Of a stretch of DNA of 64,000 nt, positions 11,701 through 22,196 are shown piece after piece (position 1 is the first letter of the stretch; every line of letters starts with the position of its first letter). Position numbers and translations under genes: made by a program. The stretch is from Alopecurus myosuroides (Eukaryota; Streptophyta; Magnoliopsida; Poales; Poaceae): NCBI GenBank assembly GCA_028641055.1, contig CM054060.1:293990660-294054659 (forward strand). The letters run 5' to 3'. A model generated the notes under the pieces. That model was given only the letters and a program-made list of their open reading frames with translations. It did not search any database and was not told the origin of the DNA.

Positions 11701-13088
11701 TTAGGAAAAGGGTCTTGTCTACTGATCCATGATGAGCGCACTAACCGCATGTGGGAAGCGTGTATGGGCGCCCCCCTCAATTTGATTCGATTCGCATCTC
11801 GTCCAAATCGCCACACTTAGTTCGGGCTTTCCATTTGATGCACTCATATGCAGGTACGAACCCGAGGCCAGGGTGGAACTTTTGTAGTCGGCATTTAGGG
11901 CGGCGTGGTCTTAGAGTTCTATGAGGGTCCCCCTTTTCTTCGTGGGGGCTCGATTAGCCGCGCACGCACATCACGTGGTTCTTTGGGCTTGATGCGAAGA
12001 AGAGTTGAGTTGTGTTGAGTGCCTCGCTTGGTGGAAGTGCATTTCCATCCTGGCGGGGTATTCTTACGTGTACGGCCAAATTGGTGCACCCCTGCAGGGT
12101 TAAATCTTCTCGAGAAGCCGTGTTTTCCGCGGTTATTGATGACTTGGTGAAATTACTGGCTAACAAGTACTCAGAACAACTTACACCTAACTAATGATAA
12201 CTTGACTAGTAATAGTCTTATTGACACAATAAGTTGAACCATCATTAATCCAACTGTGTGAGTTATCCTCGGATTGCTTCTTTGGATAAGGGGCGAGATC
12301 CAGGATGGGTTTGTTTGAGGTTAGTTATAGTTGGTTACGATACGCTATCTTATCCCCTTTTTTTTAGCCGGAAGTTGTAGCATGTTTCTGTAGTTGGTTA
12401 GAGCAGCCTGCTGCCGCACTTTTGTATCACCTATTTCTTCCGTTGAACCCAGAGCATCTGTACTTGGTGTTGCCGGGTACACTATGGTATCTTGTGAGTC
12501 TTGCTTGCCAGTACGTTTATGTACTGACCCCTTTGGGGCTGTGGTTTCCGCAGACTACGTTCCCGAGGATCCCCATGGTGGCTACTACGTGGAGTATGAC
12601 GAGGCTGCTGACGAGTAGATAGCGGACCCGGGCAGGATCCGAGACATCGTGGATGGGCTCCGTCTTTTCGTTTCCGGCCTCTTAGGCCTATTTGGATCTC
12701 GTCTGTACTCAGACACTTTGGATGCTTCCGCTGTGTTGTAATGATGAATTGTTGGGACATGTGTCCTCTGGATGACTGTATTTGATATCTCTGCTCTAGT
12801 GAGAGCTATTTGCAACTTATTTCAATCTTTTGTGTCTTAGAGATATGTTGTGATATCAGTTTTTCTAATGCCGTTGACGTACCATGTGTGTATGTTATGA
12901 AGTACGTCAACGGAAGTGTCCTGATTTCTATGGGATGGTTTGCGCAGACGATGGATAGTAGAGAATGGTTGTCATACGTTTACGTGTTGGCCTGCTCATA
13001 TTGAGATGCGGGTGCCGGTATGCCCCGTAAGCCATTTGTTCTATTATTTAGCGGACTGTGAGTATCCCCTAGAAGTCCGGGTGCGACA
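8728..13088 (+). repeat. 3' LTR of the Tekay-type element (complete, about 4.36 kb)
   Basis: It starts tgtaac and ends gcgaca, matching the 5' LTR end. Composition changes along it: AT-rich flanks, a GC-rich island at about 9380-10250 with a donor-like ccg|gtgagc at 9831, then the AT-rich part that repeats window positions 1-850. Short open frames in the island on both strands look compositional. The exon-like pair seen in the 5' LTR recurs at 11254-11331 and 12554-12618. Confidence 0.93.
9977..10016. promoter_or_regulatory. Paired palindromes with MYB-core motifs in the LTR
   Basis: A perfect 14-bp palindrome (ttcagttaactgaa, 9977-9990) is followed two bases later by a 9-bp stem with a 6-base loop (gttcagtta, loop acgcgc, taactgaac, 9993-10016). 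Together they hold four copies of CAGTTA/TAACTG, the plant MYB core (CNGTTR). They sit in the GC-rich part of the LTR. Binding is inference; MYB control is known for the tobacco Tto1 LTR. Confidence 0.4.
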
Positions 13089-13689
13089 ACATGTTATTAG
13101 TTTGGCTAGCAGGTACCAACCTGATCCAGGTTTGGAACACTAGACGACAGTCAAGAATAACTTTAAGTACTTGAGAAGAACTAAGGATATGTTTCTCGTG
13201 TATGGCGGTGAAGAAGATCTCGGCGCAAGATGTTACGTCGATGCTAGCTTTGACGCTGATCCGGATGACTCGAAGTCACAATCTGGGTACGTATTTGTTA
13301 TGAATGGAGGAGCAGTAAGCTGGAGGAGTTCCAAGCAATCCGTGGTTGCGGGATCATCAACAGAAGCAGAATATGTTGATGCCTCGGAGGCAGCACAGGA
13401 AGCAGTTTGGATGAAGGATTTCATATCTAAACTAGGTGTGGTTCCAAGTGCGTTGGATCCGATGGTCATCTATTGTGACAACAATGGTGCCATAGCCAAT
13501 GCTAAAGAACCAAGGTCTCACAAGAATTCCAAGCATATCAAGTGCCGTTTTCACTCCATCCGTGAGCATGTCAAGGATTGAGATGTGCAGATGTGCAAAG
13601 TACACACGAATCTGAATGTGGCAGATCCATTGACTAAACCTCTCACAAAGGAAAAACATGGTAAACACCAGAACTCCATGGGTGTTTAG
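13089..13689 (+). pseudogene. Copia RNase H and pol C-terminus (5'-truncated, two stops)
   Basis: Ty1/copia RNase H degrades the RNA strand of the RNA:DNA hybrid. The frame begins at the Tekay junction (SLASRYQPDPG) and includes YLRRTKD and the catalytic positions in CYVDASFD (Asp), STEAEYVDASEA (Glu) and IYCDNNGAIA (Asp), then KVHTNLNVADPLTKPL, the typical C-terminal end of copia pol. Stops at 13141-13143 (where the family has Trp) and 13579-13581 (tga, probably from Arg CGA) break it. The end at 13687-13689 is the natural stop. The rest of pol is upstream, outside the window. Confidence 0.9.
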
Positions 13690-13738
13690 ATTCATTACTA
13701 TGTAATATAGATTATTTCCACTAGTGCAAGTGAGAGAC

Positions 13739-14373
13739 TAAATGGAATATGCTCGAGAGGCAATAATAAAGTGGTTATTATATTATTCCTTGTTTATGAT
13801 GAATGTTTATTTCTCATGCTAGAATTTTATTAACCGGAAACGTTGATACATGTGTGTTTAATAAACAAACAATGGTTCCTAGTAAAGCCTCTCGTTTAAC
13901 TAGCTCGTTGATTAACAGATGATCAAGGTTTCCTGATCATGAACATTGGATGTTGTTAATAACAGGGTCATGTAATTAGAAGAATGATGTGATGAACATA
14001 GACCCAAGTTAAGTATAACAATACAATCAAGTCATTTAGTTTATATTGTTATATCTTGCATATGAAGTAACCTTATTCCTTAGACCATGAGATCATGTCA
14101 ATCACTAATATCGGAAGAGTTATTTGATGACATCAAACGTCACGCCGTAACAGGGTGATTATAAAGGTGGCGTTAGGTATTAGGAAAATGTTAGTTGAGG
14201 CTCGTGGATCAAGAGTGGGATTTTTCCATCCAAAATGACGGAGAGATATACTTTGGGCCCTCTAGGTGATATCACATTGACACCGCTTGCAGGCACGTGA
14301 CTAGGTCACAAGAATTGCATATCACAGAACGAGTAAAAGAGTACTTGTCGGTAACGAGATCGAACAATGTATG
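13739..14373 (+). repeat. Copia 3' LTR, first piece
   Basis: It follows the tract agtgagagac at 13729-13738. The canonical TG start is degenerate (taaatggaatatg). It ends at the target copy gtatg (14369-14373), where element A begins, and continues at 60109. Confidence 0.85.
14369..14373. repeat. Left target-site duplication of Tat element A (gtatg)
   Basis: gtatg precedes the element start tgtcg at 14374 and recurs at 60109-60113 directly after the element end ccaaca. Five bases is the usual length for LTR retrotransposons. Confidence 0.9.
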
Positions 14374-15754
14374 TGTCGTGGGTACGGATGGCAATGGGGA
14401 CCCGAAACCCGAAAACCCGACGGGTACCCGCCTTAAATGGGGAGGGTTTGGTAAAATATTCGACCCGCCTGGTCTAATGGGAAGGGTATGGGGGTGGCAA
14501 ACCCGTACCCGCATACCCGCGGACCCGCTCTAACTCCTAATCATATCCCTAATGATCTTATGACTAGCCACACGTCCACGAGTTATTGACCACAACCCAC
14601 ACACATCACATGGAAGCGTTGGAATTTGGTGTCCCGAAGATAACACACGTACACACGTGTCTATTTCCACTAACATCATTCCAATATTCATTGTTTTATT
14701 CCCCACATGTGTCGTCGTCGCTCCTTAAATGGGTACCCGTTGGGGCCCCGAACCCGATAGGGTCGTGGGTATGGTAAGAAATGAGACCCGACAAGTTAAA
14801 TGGGGCGGGTATGGGGGGCGCCGACCCGGCCCCGAACCCGGTGGGTGCCATCCGGAGTCGTGGGGTTTAATCACGGCATCACCAAAGGTGTTCCAATGGT
14901 GTTTAAAGAAGGGGAAAACTAGCAAACGATGGCGTTGGCGCGGGATTGGGTATCAAGCGTGTAGACACACGATGTACCCAGGTTTAGGGCCCTCACGATG
15001 AGGTGAAACCCCTACTCCTGCTCCTGTCTCTCTACTATTGGTGCACAAGTTACAAAGTTGCTCCTGAAGGTGTGCTTTAGTAGGAAAGTGGATGAGAAGG
15101 TGAGTCTGTTCGATCTCCCTCTAGGGGTGCTAGGCCAGTCATTATATACTGGTGGAGTGGCCAGCTTACAGTTGGGGCCCAGCTGGTACAAGACCATCTG
15201 GGGAGATTCTTGGACAAGAACCTCGTGTCCTTGCACCCTTCGAATCCGGGTGTCGTACTCGGGTGCCGTACTGCGGCAGGTTCGAGGCCATCCCTGCGTA
15301 CCCGACAGCCACTCCCGGCTGCCCGAGCGCCCATGCTGCCGTACCCGAGCCGTGCGTCGGGTACCTCGAGCCCATGCGACGGGTACTGGAGACCATAGGC
15401 TGGTACTGGCTAGTTTTCATAAAAGTATAGCCTACCGTACGTGGGTACGGTTGAGCCCATGCGTGAGTACCCCGAGCAGCCGGGGAGTAGGTGTACTGCG
15501 CGATGTTGAGAGGCACTGTGGCTTGCGTTAGCCTAGGGAGTTGGCGTGTTTCGCCATACCTCCCCGTACTGTTTGACTTTGCGATCACCCGGTTGGGGTC
15601 TTCGTCCGGCTGGCGGGCGGCAGCACCAGCCGGCAGGCGGATGGAGATCCGAGTTATGCTTGTACGCACTTAGCCATGCGTGTTCGTATGAAGAGCGATC
15701 TTCCGGTTGCTTCTTTCCGACTTCTTGAGGCACCCGGGGATCATCCCCTCGACA
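14374..15754 (-). repeat. 3' LTR of element A (interrupted by a hAT MITE)
   Basis: It matches 59199-60108 in the same direction. Outside the 474-bp MITE and its 8-bp duplication it is about 899 bp, close to the 910 bp of the other copy. Its outer end is tgtcgtgggg, where the other LTR has tgttgtgggg. A TATA-like ttatata lies near 15142, matching the minus-strand TATA of the 5' LTR. Confidence 0.9.
14383..14856. mobile_element. hAT-type MITE (474 bp) in the LTR tip of element A
   Basis: The ends are inverted: tacggatggca on the left and the complement of tgccatccgga on the right, each followed by GGG/CCCG-rich subterminal DNA (acccgaaacccg and similar). The 8-bp duplication gtcgtggg at 14375-14382 and 14857-14864 is the length expected for hAT elements. 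No transposase is present, so it is non-autonomous. Insertion was one base inside the LTR end. Confidence 0.88.
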
Positions 15755-15768
15755 CTAGCCCCCGAACA
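15755..15768 (-). other. Polypurine tract of element A
   Basis: On the minus strand ttcgggggctag directly precedes the 3' LTR start tgtcgagggg. It fixes the inner LTR boundary and the minus orientation. Confidence 0.6.
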
Positions 15769-16132
15769 GGTGGGAGTTTGGGAGTCGGCGTGCCGGGTGC
15801 GAAGCTTCCGTCTGTTCCCTTGGTTTTTTTGTTGGCTTCTCCCGCCGGCTGGTCGCGCGACGCCTCGGGTTTTCCGCACGGTCGGCTCGAGATGACATAA
15901 TGATCCACCCGGGTGACATTGGCTATGACGCGTGCGGTCACGTGGGCCAGCGACCGCGGTCAAGTCAATGTCGTTGCTTTGTTTCTTGCGCTCGGGATCC
16001 TTTATGGCTTACGGCGCTATTACTAGATCATTTGTGGTGCACCACCCATGACCCCTTGGGTTTACGGGCCTCGTGGGGGGATCGTGGGCGGCAGTTTCGC
16101 CACACGTCGTGCATCGGTCGCTCCTTCCACGC

Positions 16133-16140
16133 TATAAGTA
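16133..16140 (+). promoter_or_regulatory. TATA box of the antisense gene in element A
   Basis: tataagta lies in gctataagtacgggcgg, about 30 bp before a pyrimidine-rich stretch (ttttcttctaatcttctccg) typical of a grass transcription start. The stretch 15755-16274 holds no open frame of note. The coding start is at 26328 beyond element B; before B inserted, the distance from TATA box to ATG was about 190 bp. Confidence 0.55.
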
Positions 16141-16269
16141 CGGGCGGGGGTTTTCTTCTAATCTTCTCCGCTCCCCTTCGCACTTGACTTGCCTCGTACA
16201 CCTCCATCGCCTTCGATCCCTCTCCACTGCTACCACCACCGGCCGCCACGGGGAGCCACCTCACGCGAC

Positions 16270-16274
16270 TCGTT
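16270..16274. repeat. Left target-site duplication of element B (tcgtt)
   Basis: tcgtt at 16270-16274 recurs at 26278-26282 just past the end of the second LTR (ctccatca). Confidence 0.92.
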
Positions 16275-16751
16275 TGTCGTGGGATAATCACGGCAGACGT
16301 TACCGGGGGTAACTGATCTTGGGGCAAGACGACACAAACGTTTGGGAGAGGGTTTAGCTCAGAGGAAAACATGATGCAACTCGATCTGGTAGCCGGCAAT
16401 CAAAGTCGCCGAGTCTCCGATCTTGATATAATAACTTAACTCTCGGGTTACACGGGATGCTCGATATCAAACGATATTGCTAGGGTTCTTAGATCTTAAT
16501 CAACTACTCCTAGGGGTCGGTTTATAAAGCACCCGTACCCCCTGGCTTACCCTCCAAGGCGCACCCTGGATCCTACCCGGACACGGCGCACAAACCCTAA
16601 CTTTCCTTCACCGTAACCCACAATCCAGGTTACCGGGCCTACAAACTTGGGCCTTCCGAAAGTTTCTTTATCCTTAGCCGGATCCTGCGCAGCGTCCTTT
16701 GGGCCGGGTTATTCCTTGGAGTTGGCCTACCGGGTTATTATCCCTCCATCA
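16275..16751 (-). repeat. 3' LTR of element B
   Basis: It runs tgtcgtggg to ctccatca on the plus strand. On the minus strand a short tract (ctggggactac) precedes it at 16752-16762 as the likely polypurine tract. It is the same length as the other LTR. Confidence 0.92.
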
Positions 16752-17138
16752 GTAGTCCCCAGAATAGCTTGGGCTTCACGGATTCTTCCTTGAAGTGCTC
16801 GCTATTCCCTGCAAAAACACCAATCTCACAAATATATGGAGGCCGGGTTAAGATGCTTTGATAAATAGCTAGGCCCAACTCCATGGTGGCCATATGGTAA
16901 CCCGGCTCTTCCCCAAATACCCGGCTTAGCTTTCCGGGTCTAAACCCTGATAGAAGTGTCAAAATCCTGCACTTTACTCGATAATTGCTCTTGATATTAT
17001 GAGGAATATCCCCTTCCTATTTCTTCCCAGATATCGCGTTCAACACTTAAAGCATATTTCGCAAAATTCAAACACATAGCCGTTACTCCGTAATCCCCGG
17101 CTCCCGCTTGCGGAACCAAACTTATCCGCACAAACCAT

Positions 17139-17146
17139 TATAAATA
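17139..17146 (+). promoter_or_regulatory. TATA box of the antisense gene in element B
   Basis: tataaata in ccattataaatatactcg is followed about 45-60 bp later by cattcctcttcctttctccc, a start-site-like pyrimidine stretch. The ATG at 17942 lies about 800 bp downstream; a leader intron is likely because acceptor-like tttgcag occurs at about 17927-17933. Confidence 0.55.
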
Positions 17147-17941
17147 TACTCGTAGGGGTAACCCTAACCCCAACGGCTCACTTACCCCATTCCTCTTCCT
17201 TTCTCCCTCCGTGCTCATCATCACCGAGCGCCGCCACGGAAATCCCGCGCGCATCACCGGTGCCCATTGGCCGGAGGCTGCGTTCCACCACGGCTCACTC
17301 CGCGCCGCCGCCAAGATCCACCGGCAAATCTCCGACCGGCCCGTCGGGAACTGCAAAGGGACACCAATCTTGCGTGATTTGCCTTCGTCGAGCTTCGCTT
17401 CAACCTCCTCCAGTAAGATTCCCATTCCCATTAATTAACCTCTGCAATTTCTTGATTTTCTTCAAACTAGATCTAGGTCAACCCGCCGGTCATTTTCCTA
17501 GTCATGCCGCATTAGATCGCTTGTATTCATTCTAACCCATCAAATACGTGGGATATAGACTTTGTTGCGTTTTCCTATCGCCCTCATTCATTAATTTTAC
17601 CGTAAACCTAGAAGCGGAACCTCCAATCTGGGCTCGAACCACTCAAAACTTCCGCCTTTGTCTCAGTCACCCGGCCAATCCTCCCCTTTCCAGTTCCTTT
17701 TATTTGCACTAAGTGCCTGCGCAACCTTCCATCGTCCTCAAAGCTCTTTCAACGCTTAGATCCCCATAATTTTTACTATAATACTTGATACCCGGATAAT
17801 TCGAACCTCACTCTGCAGACTGACACCCGGATGATACGCAATTTTCGTGTCTTGATATTACTTTGCCGATACTTGGCCGACTCACAGCTTCCGTGTCTTA
17901 TTCCTTTTATCCTTCTACCTTGTGCTTTGCAGGTCAACCAC

Positions 17942-20900
17942 ATGGCTCCCAAGAAGCAGGGAAAAACTCCGACTAAAGCCAAAACCACCAACTCCATATC
18001 CGCCAACTGGGCGCGATCTACGGTCACCAAGGCCAAGTTGGAGGAACTGGTCGAGCTGGGAGTTCTTCCTCCTCAAGAGGATATCCAGTGGAGGGTGCCG
18101 GGCAAGGAGACCCGGCCTACGCCGGCAAAAGATGAGGTAATATGCTTTGTAGAGCACGTGACCCGGGGCTTTCGCCCTCCGGGTCACCCCTTCTTCCGCG
18201 ACGTCCTGAGCCACTATGGCCTTCGTGTTTTTGACATAGGTCCTAATTCTGTGTTAAATATCTCCCATTTTATCGTCCTTTCCGAGTCATACTTGTGCAC
18301 TCCGCCAAGTCTGGCTCTTTTCGTTGAGCTTTTCCAGTGCAAACCGTGCCGCGAAAGCGGTGACGGAGCACTTCTCGCTTGCGGCGGGGTTTCTATCCAG
18401 CGCCGCAAGAATTCTCTGATGCCACCCCTTACCCTTAACTCCCACGTCAAGCACTGACAGCTCTCGTACTTTTACTGCCAAGACACTTCCCCAGCCGGCC
18501 AAAAGAAACTACCGGGTTACTCAGAGGGTCTTCTTGACATCTCTGAGAAATTTAGCGCCTTTGCCCCTGACTCGGACAGGGAGGCAATTCAACCTCTGCT
18601 AGCCAAAATCACCACTCTCGCGGCCCAAGGTCTCATCGGGCTCAACCTGGTGAAAAGTTGGGTCGATTTCCGGATTCAACCCAACTCCATCCGCACAAAA
18701 TTAATGTGCGAGTATTCGGGGCAAACCACAGACCCGCTCCGGTACTCTGACAACAGCTTCGCGGCTGGTGACACCCATAAAACTATCAAGGGTTTTCTGA
18801 CAGAAAAGCTTGAGGTAATCCGGAACATAGCCGGATTAGAGCCCTTCACACTCGAGAACCCAGCCCCCAAGGTGAAGATCCAATTTTGACGTCTTCTCCC
18901 TTGCTTTTTCCACTTGATACAATTGATGACCTTTGTACTCATACTTTTATTTTCAGGCTGACGATGATTTTTGGACGATCAACACTTCTCCTAGCTTCGA
19001 GAGTCCAGAGGAGCAAGAAGAGGCCGTTAACTCGGACGAAGGTGCTCTCCAGATTTTATTTGATTCCTTTAAGCTCATCATAACCCCTTCATTTTCCAAC
19101 TATAACTTTGATGATATCCAGAACAAGAAGATGACGAAGAAGAAGAAACTGACGGCAAAGTGGAGTCCGCCAGTGATGAAGACGAAGTGGAGCCGACAAT
19201 TAAAGTCGGATCTAAGAGAAAACCCCGAGGGGTTGTCTTCAAGGTTTCATATCGCCTCCTCGTATTCAATTCGTATTCCTTTGATGATATTCATGAGCTA
19301 TCTTGATATTATTCCACTGGCCGTGCTTAAAGGAGTCGCCCATGACCAAGCGCAGAGTGACTCGGAACTACCCGGGTGATAACGCTCATAACCCGGATAT
19401 TCCATTGTCTCCGGCTCGGCGCACTGGTATTTACCTTATCCTTTCTCGGAGAAAACAATCTTCCTGAACCCTTCCCTTACAAAATCTCGCTTGATATTTT
19501 TCAGTTTCGCCCATATCCAGTAGCGACTTCCCTTCGGACTTTGCGGTGAATCCTGGGTAAAGTTCCTTTCTGACGGTCTGTCACATTTTCATCACTCTTT
19601 CCTGATTGCACCCTAACTGCTCACTCATACTGTCCATAGGGCCACTGTCGTTATTAGTGACCAAGAGGAGATGGCAACCGATGACCCGGGTAAAGGGAAC
19701 CCGGCTGATAAGGCGACAGCCGCACCTAGCGGCGAAGAACAAGTGTCACCACTAAACCCGGGCTTACAAGAAGCCGAGTATCCGATCGCCTCCCACACAA
19801 GCAAGAAAAGAAGAGCTGCAACCTTGAGTGCAGGGGAGGGAGCATCGGATTCCGATATTCAAATGACCCGGGTGCCGCCTCCCACTAAGAAGAAAACTCC
19901 TTCTCGGAATTTCCAAGGCCCCGGGTCCTCTAATACGGGTAATGACACTTTTGATCAACTGATGGACACTCTCCTCACTATGAAGACTTCAGAGAGCAGT
20001 ATTCTGGAGCGCATGGCCGCAGAGCACCAGGTAAAAATACTTGATATCTCGTAGTGCACGCCTAGTCCCCAAGTTCCGAGCATGACTTGCTGAAGTTGTG
20101 CTTGGTACTTTACGCTATACTCAGCTTGCCATAATATCCGACTGATACTTGTGCTCCTTGCTACTTACAGGCGCAGATTACTCGGTCTGATGAAATTTTG
20201 CTCAAGATCGAGCAACTTCTTCTTGCCGAGGTAAAGCGGAGAGAAATCCTCGAGGATGACATGGAAAACTTGAAGAAGGATGTTTCTAAATACCAGAAGA
20301 AGTGCAATACTGCTCAAACCGCGCTGAAGAAACTGTCGGACCAGGTCACCGATACCTATCAGATCTTGCTTAGTAAGTTTTTGCTGCCGACTGTCTTCGT
20401 GCCTTTACTTTATTACATGATACTCGGGATCACTAATACGTCCTTGCTTTGCTTCAACTGCAGGTGCCAACCTTGCGGCCCCAGAGGAGGATGCCCTTGC
20501 AAAGGCTAAATCTTTAAAGACTGTGCTCCGGACGTTCTTTGCCGGCACAAAATTTATATTGGACGCCGTGAAGTGGCCTACTGAAGTATACCCGGGTGAG
20601 GAAAATCTCATCAAAGCCTGCTCCACCGTGCCTGGCTGGATTGAAATATGGAAACGCTCGTCATGCCGGATTGGTATGACCCGGGCCTTTACCCTGGCTA
20701 AGGCTTACTTTCCAAAGCTTGACCCGGCAAAGATGATATCCGGGTTTCCAGAATTTAAAGCAGATGGCTCCAAGTTTACACCCAAGGACTTCAAGGCCGT
20801 ACAGTCTGCAGTGCGCCATTCGGCCACCACTTTGGCCGATAGTATGGATCTGAACACGATTATGAGTTCATACGACGCTGAAGGCAAATTGTTACAGAGG

Positions 20901-21139
20901 AAGCACCCCCGCCTTTTGATATTTTGGAGAAATGGGCTGCTGATTCAGCTAAGAAGAGGGAAGCAACTGCGAAGAGAGAGGCCGAGTTATCAGGGCCAGC
21001 CACCTCTACCCCAGCTGTTCCTCCACCAGTCCGTCCTGCCGCAAGGAATCCGAGTGATGATGCCGGAAAAAGGCAAGTCCAGGAGCAAGACCCGGAGGAT
21101 AAGGGCAAAAATGTGGACTCTACTCAGGAAGCCGAATGA
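17942..21139 (+). pseudogene. Antisense multi-exon gene of element B, Transposase_28-like (one stop in exon 1)
   Basis: The ATG at 17942 opens a frame to 18889 broken only by a tga at 18455-18457 where the frame suggests Trp. The N-terminal 150 residues match the plant family Pfam lists as Transposase_28, 'putative gypsy type transposon' (LEELVELGVLPP, HVTRGFRPPGHPFFRDVLSH, YGLRVFDIGPNSVL). Further coding blocks with splice-like borders follow: from about 18957 (acceptor ttttcag), an acidic block near 19125-19240, 19671-20031, a coiled-coil block 20171-20370, 20464-20880 (acceptor aactgcag) and a Lys/Glu-rich end with stop at 21137-21139. It runs against gag, lies between the pol remnant and the 3' LTR and has its own TATA box. 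Antisense ORFs at this position are known in Tat elements; their function is unknown. Despite the family name no transposase activity is shown. Confidence 0.72.
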
Positions 21140-22196
21140 GCAAAACACCATAAAAATACTTTAATCATTTGATGTTTTTACTCAAAACAAGTATTCTTTT
21201 GACGGTGCGCCTGTGCACCCTTGATACTAGTGTCGCAACTTGTAACGCACTTTAATTCTGTGCTACACCTCGTGCCTTTCTAGGCCTTTTGATGAACTTG
21301 ATACTTGCCTATTTTTGGACTTATTCTTGATATCCGACTTTCTTTTTATTTCCTTCTTTATTTCCGAGTACCGTGGGTTTTGACAGGTGGACTTTTCTTT
21401 AAGTCCCCAAGTCCCCACGATTCGGACGTTGGGGTCTTTCGAGCTTAACGATGAAACAACTTGATTCTGTTTCGAAACCCACAGTCCCCAAGGACCGAAT
21501 CTCCGAGTCTGTGGTGTGTGGTTTTTTCGAAGAGAACAAACTTGTTGTCGCTAAGCCGAAACCCGGAATTGTTTCATATGGATAATGAAGTTATGCTTGA
21601 TAAGCGTTGAGTTTCCAGCTATTAGCCTTGTACTCTGCATAACTTGTGGTTTAGATGACCCTTTTGACTATCTTGTACTGTAAGCCGGCTTTCGCGTGGA
21701 TACCATGTTGTTACATCTATACGAAAACAGGGTCAGACAAGTCCCATTGGGCTTCATGGCTGATTGTAATCGTAAGCGAGCAAATCATGCCACTTTAGTG
21801 CAAGTCACATCGAGCTTAAGTAAGAAAAGTCAAGAAAATTTGGCTCCTTTGTCCAGTTATAAGATTGCAGCCGTACTCGTTTGCGAATAATCGGCCCTTA
21901 TAACTTATAGGCATCAAGGCCGGGTCTTTGGGTTTGTGGCTGCGCTACTTGAGCAACCAGCCCCCGCGACCTATGTTTACTCAACATTCTTAATGATACT
22001 GATGTATTGATGTCACATGGATGTTACTTACTTGTAATCGGAGTAAAGGCTGTAACAAGATAGGACTTGATAACCATCTCTTTATTGATGCGAGAAAGTT
22101 TGGATCAGCAGGCCGCCTCATTAAAAACCTTCCAGTCCCCGTAGGTACCCTGGGTAGGAAAAGAGCGCGTCTGAAACCTGCTGCCCGTTACATTGT
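21140..22196. other. Non-coding interior of element B at the pol deletion
   Basis: Here the antisense gene ends and the truncated reverse transcriptase frame begins. I see no conserved domain. The sequence has repeated cttgata motifs. Wherever the pol deletion joins, it must fall close to 22200. Confidence 0.5.

Larger units (their letters stand above)
1..13088 (+). mobile_element. Tekay/Del-type chromovirus (Ty3/gypsy LTR retrotransposon), left end outside window
   Basis: Two long direct repeats (1-2734 and 10407-13088) flank a tRNA-Met-type primer site, gag, pol in the order protease, reverse transcriptase, RNase H, integrase, and a C-terminal chromodomain. This order and the chromodomain place it in the Tekay/Del clade of plant chromoviruses. 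The full 3' LTR is about 4.36 kb; the left 1.68 kb of the 5' LTR lies outside the window. By eye the two LTR copies differ by about 32 substitutions over 2.68 kb plus one 50-bp gap, so the insertion is recent. It sits in the RNase H region of the copia element that continues at 13089. Its coding region is lightly damaged. Confidence 0.93.

Noticed and set aside
15058..15669. Open frames up to 167 codons in the LTRs of element A (also 59401-59861)
   Set aside because: They lie in LTR sequence, are not conserved between the two LTR copies and have repetitive composition.
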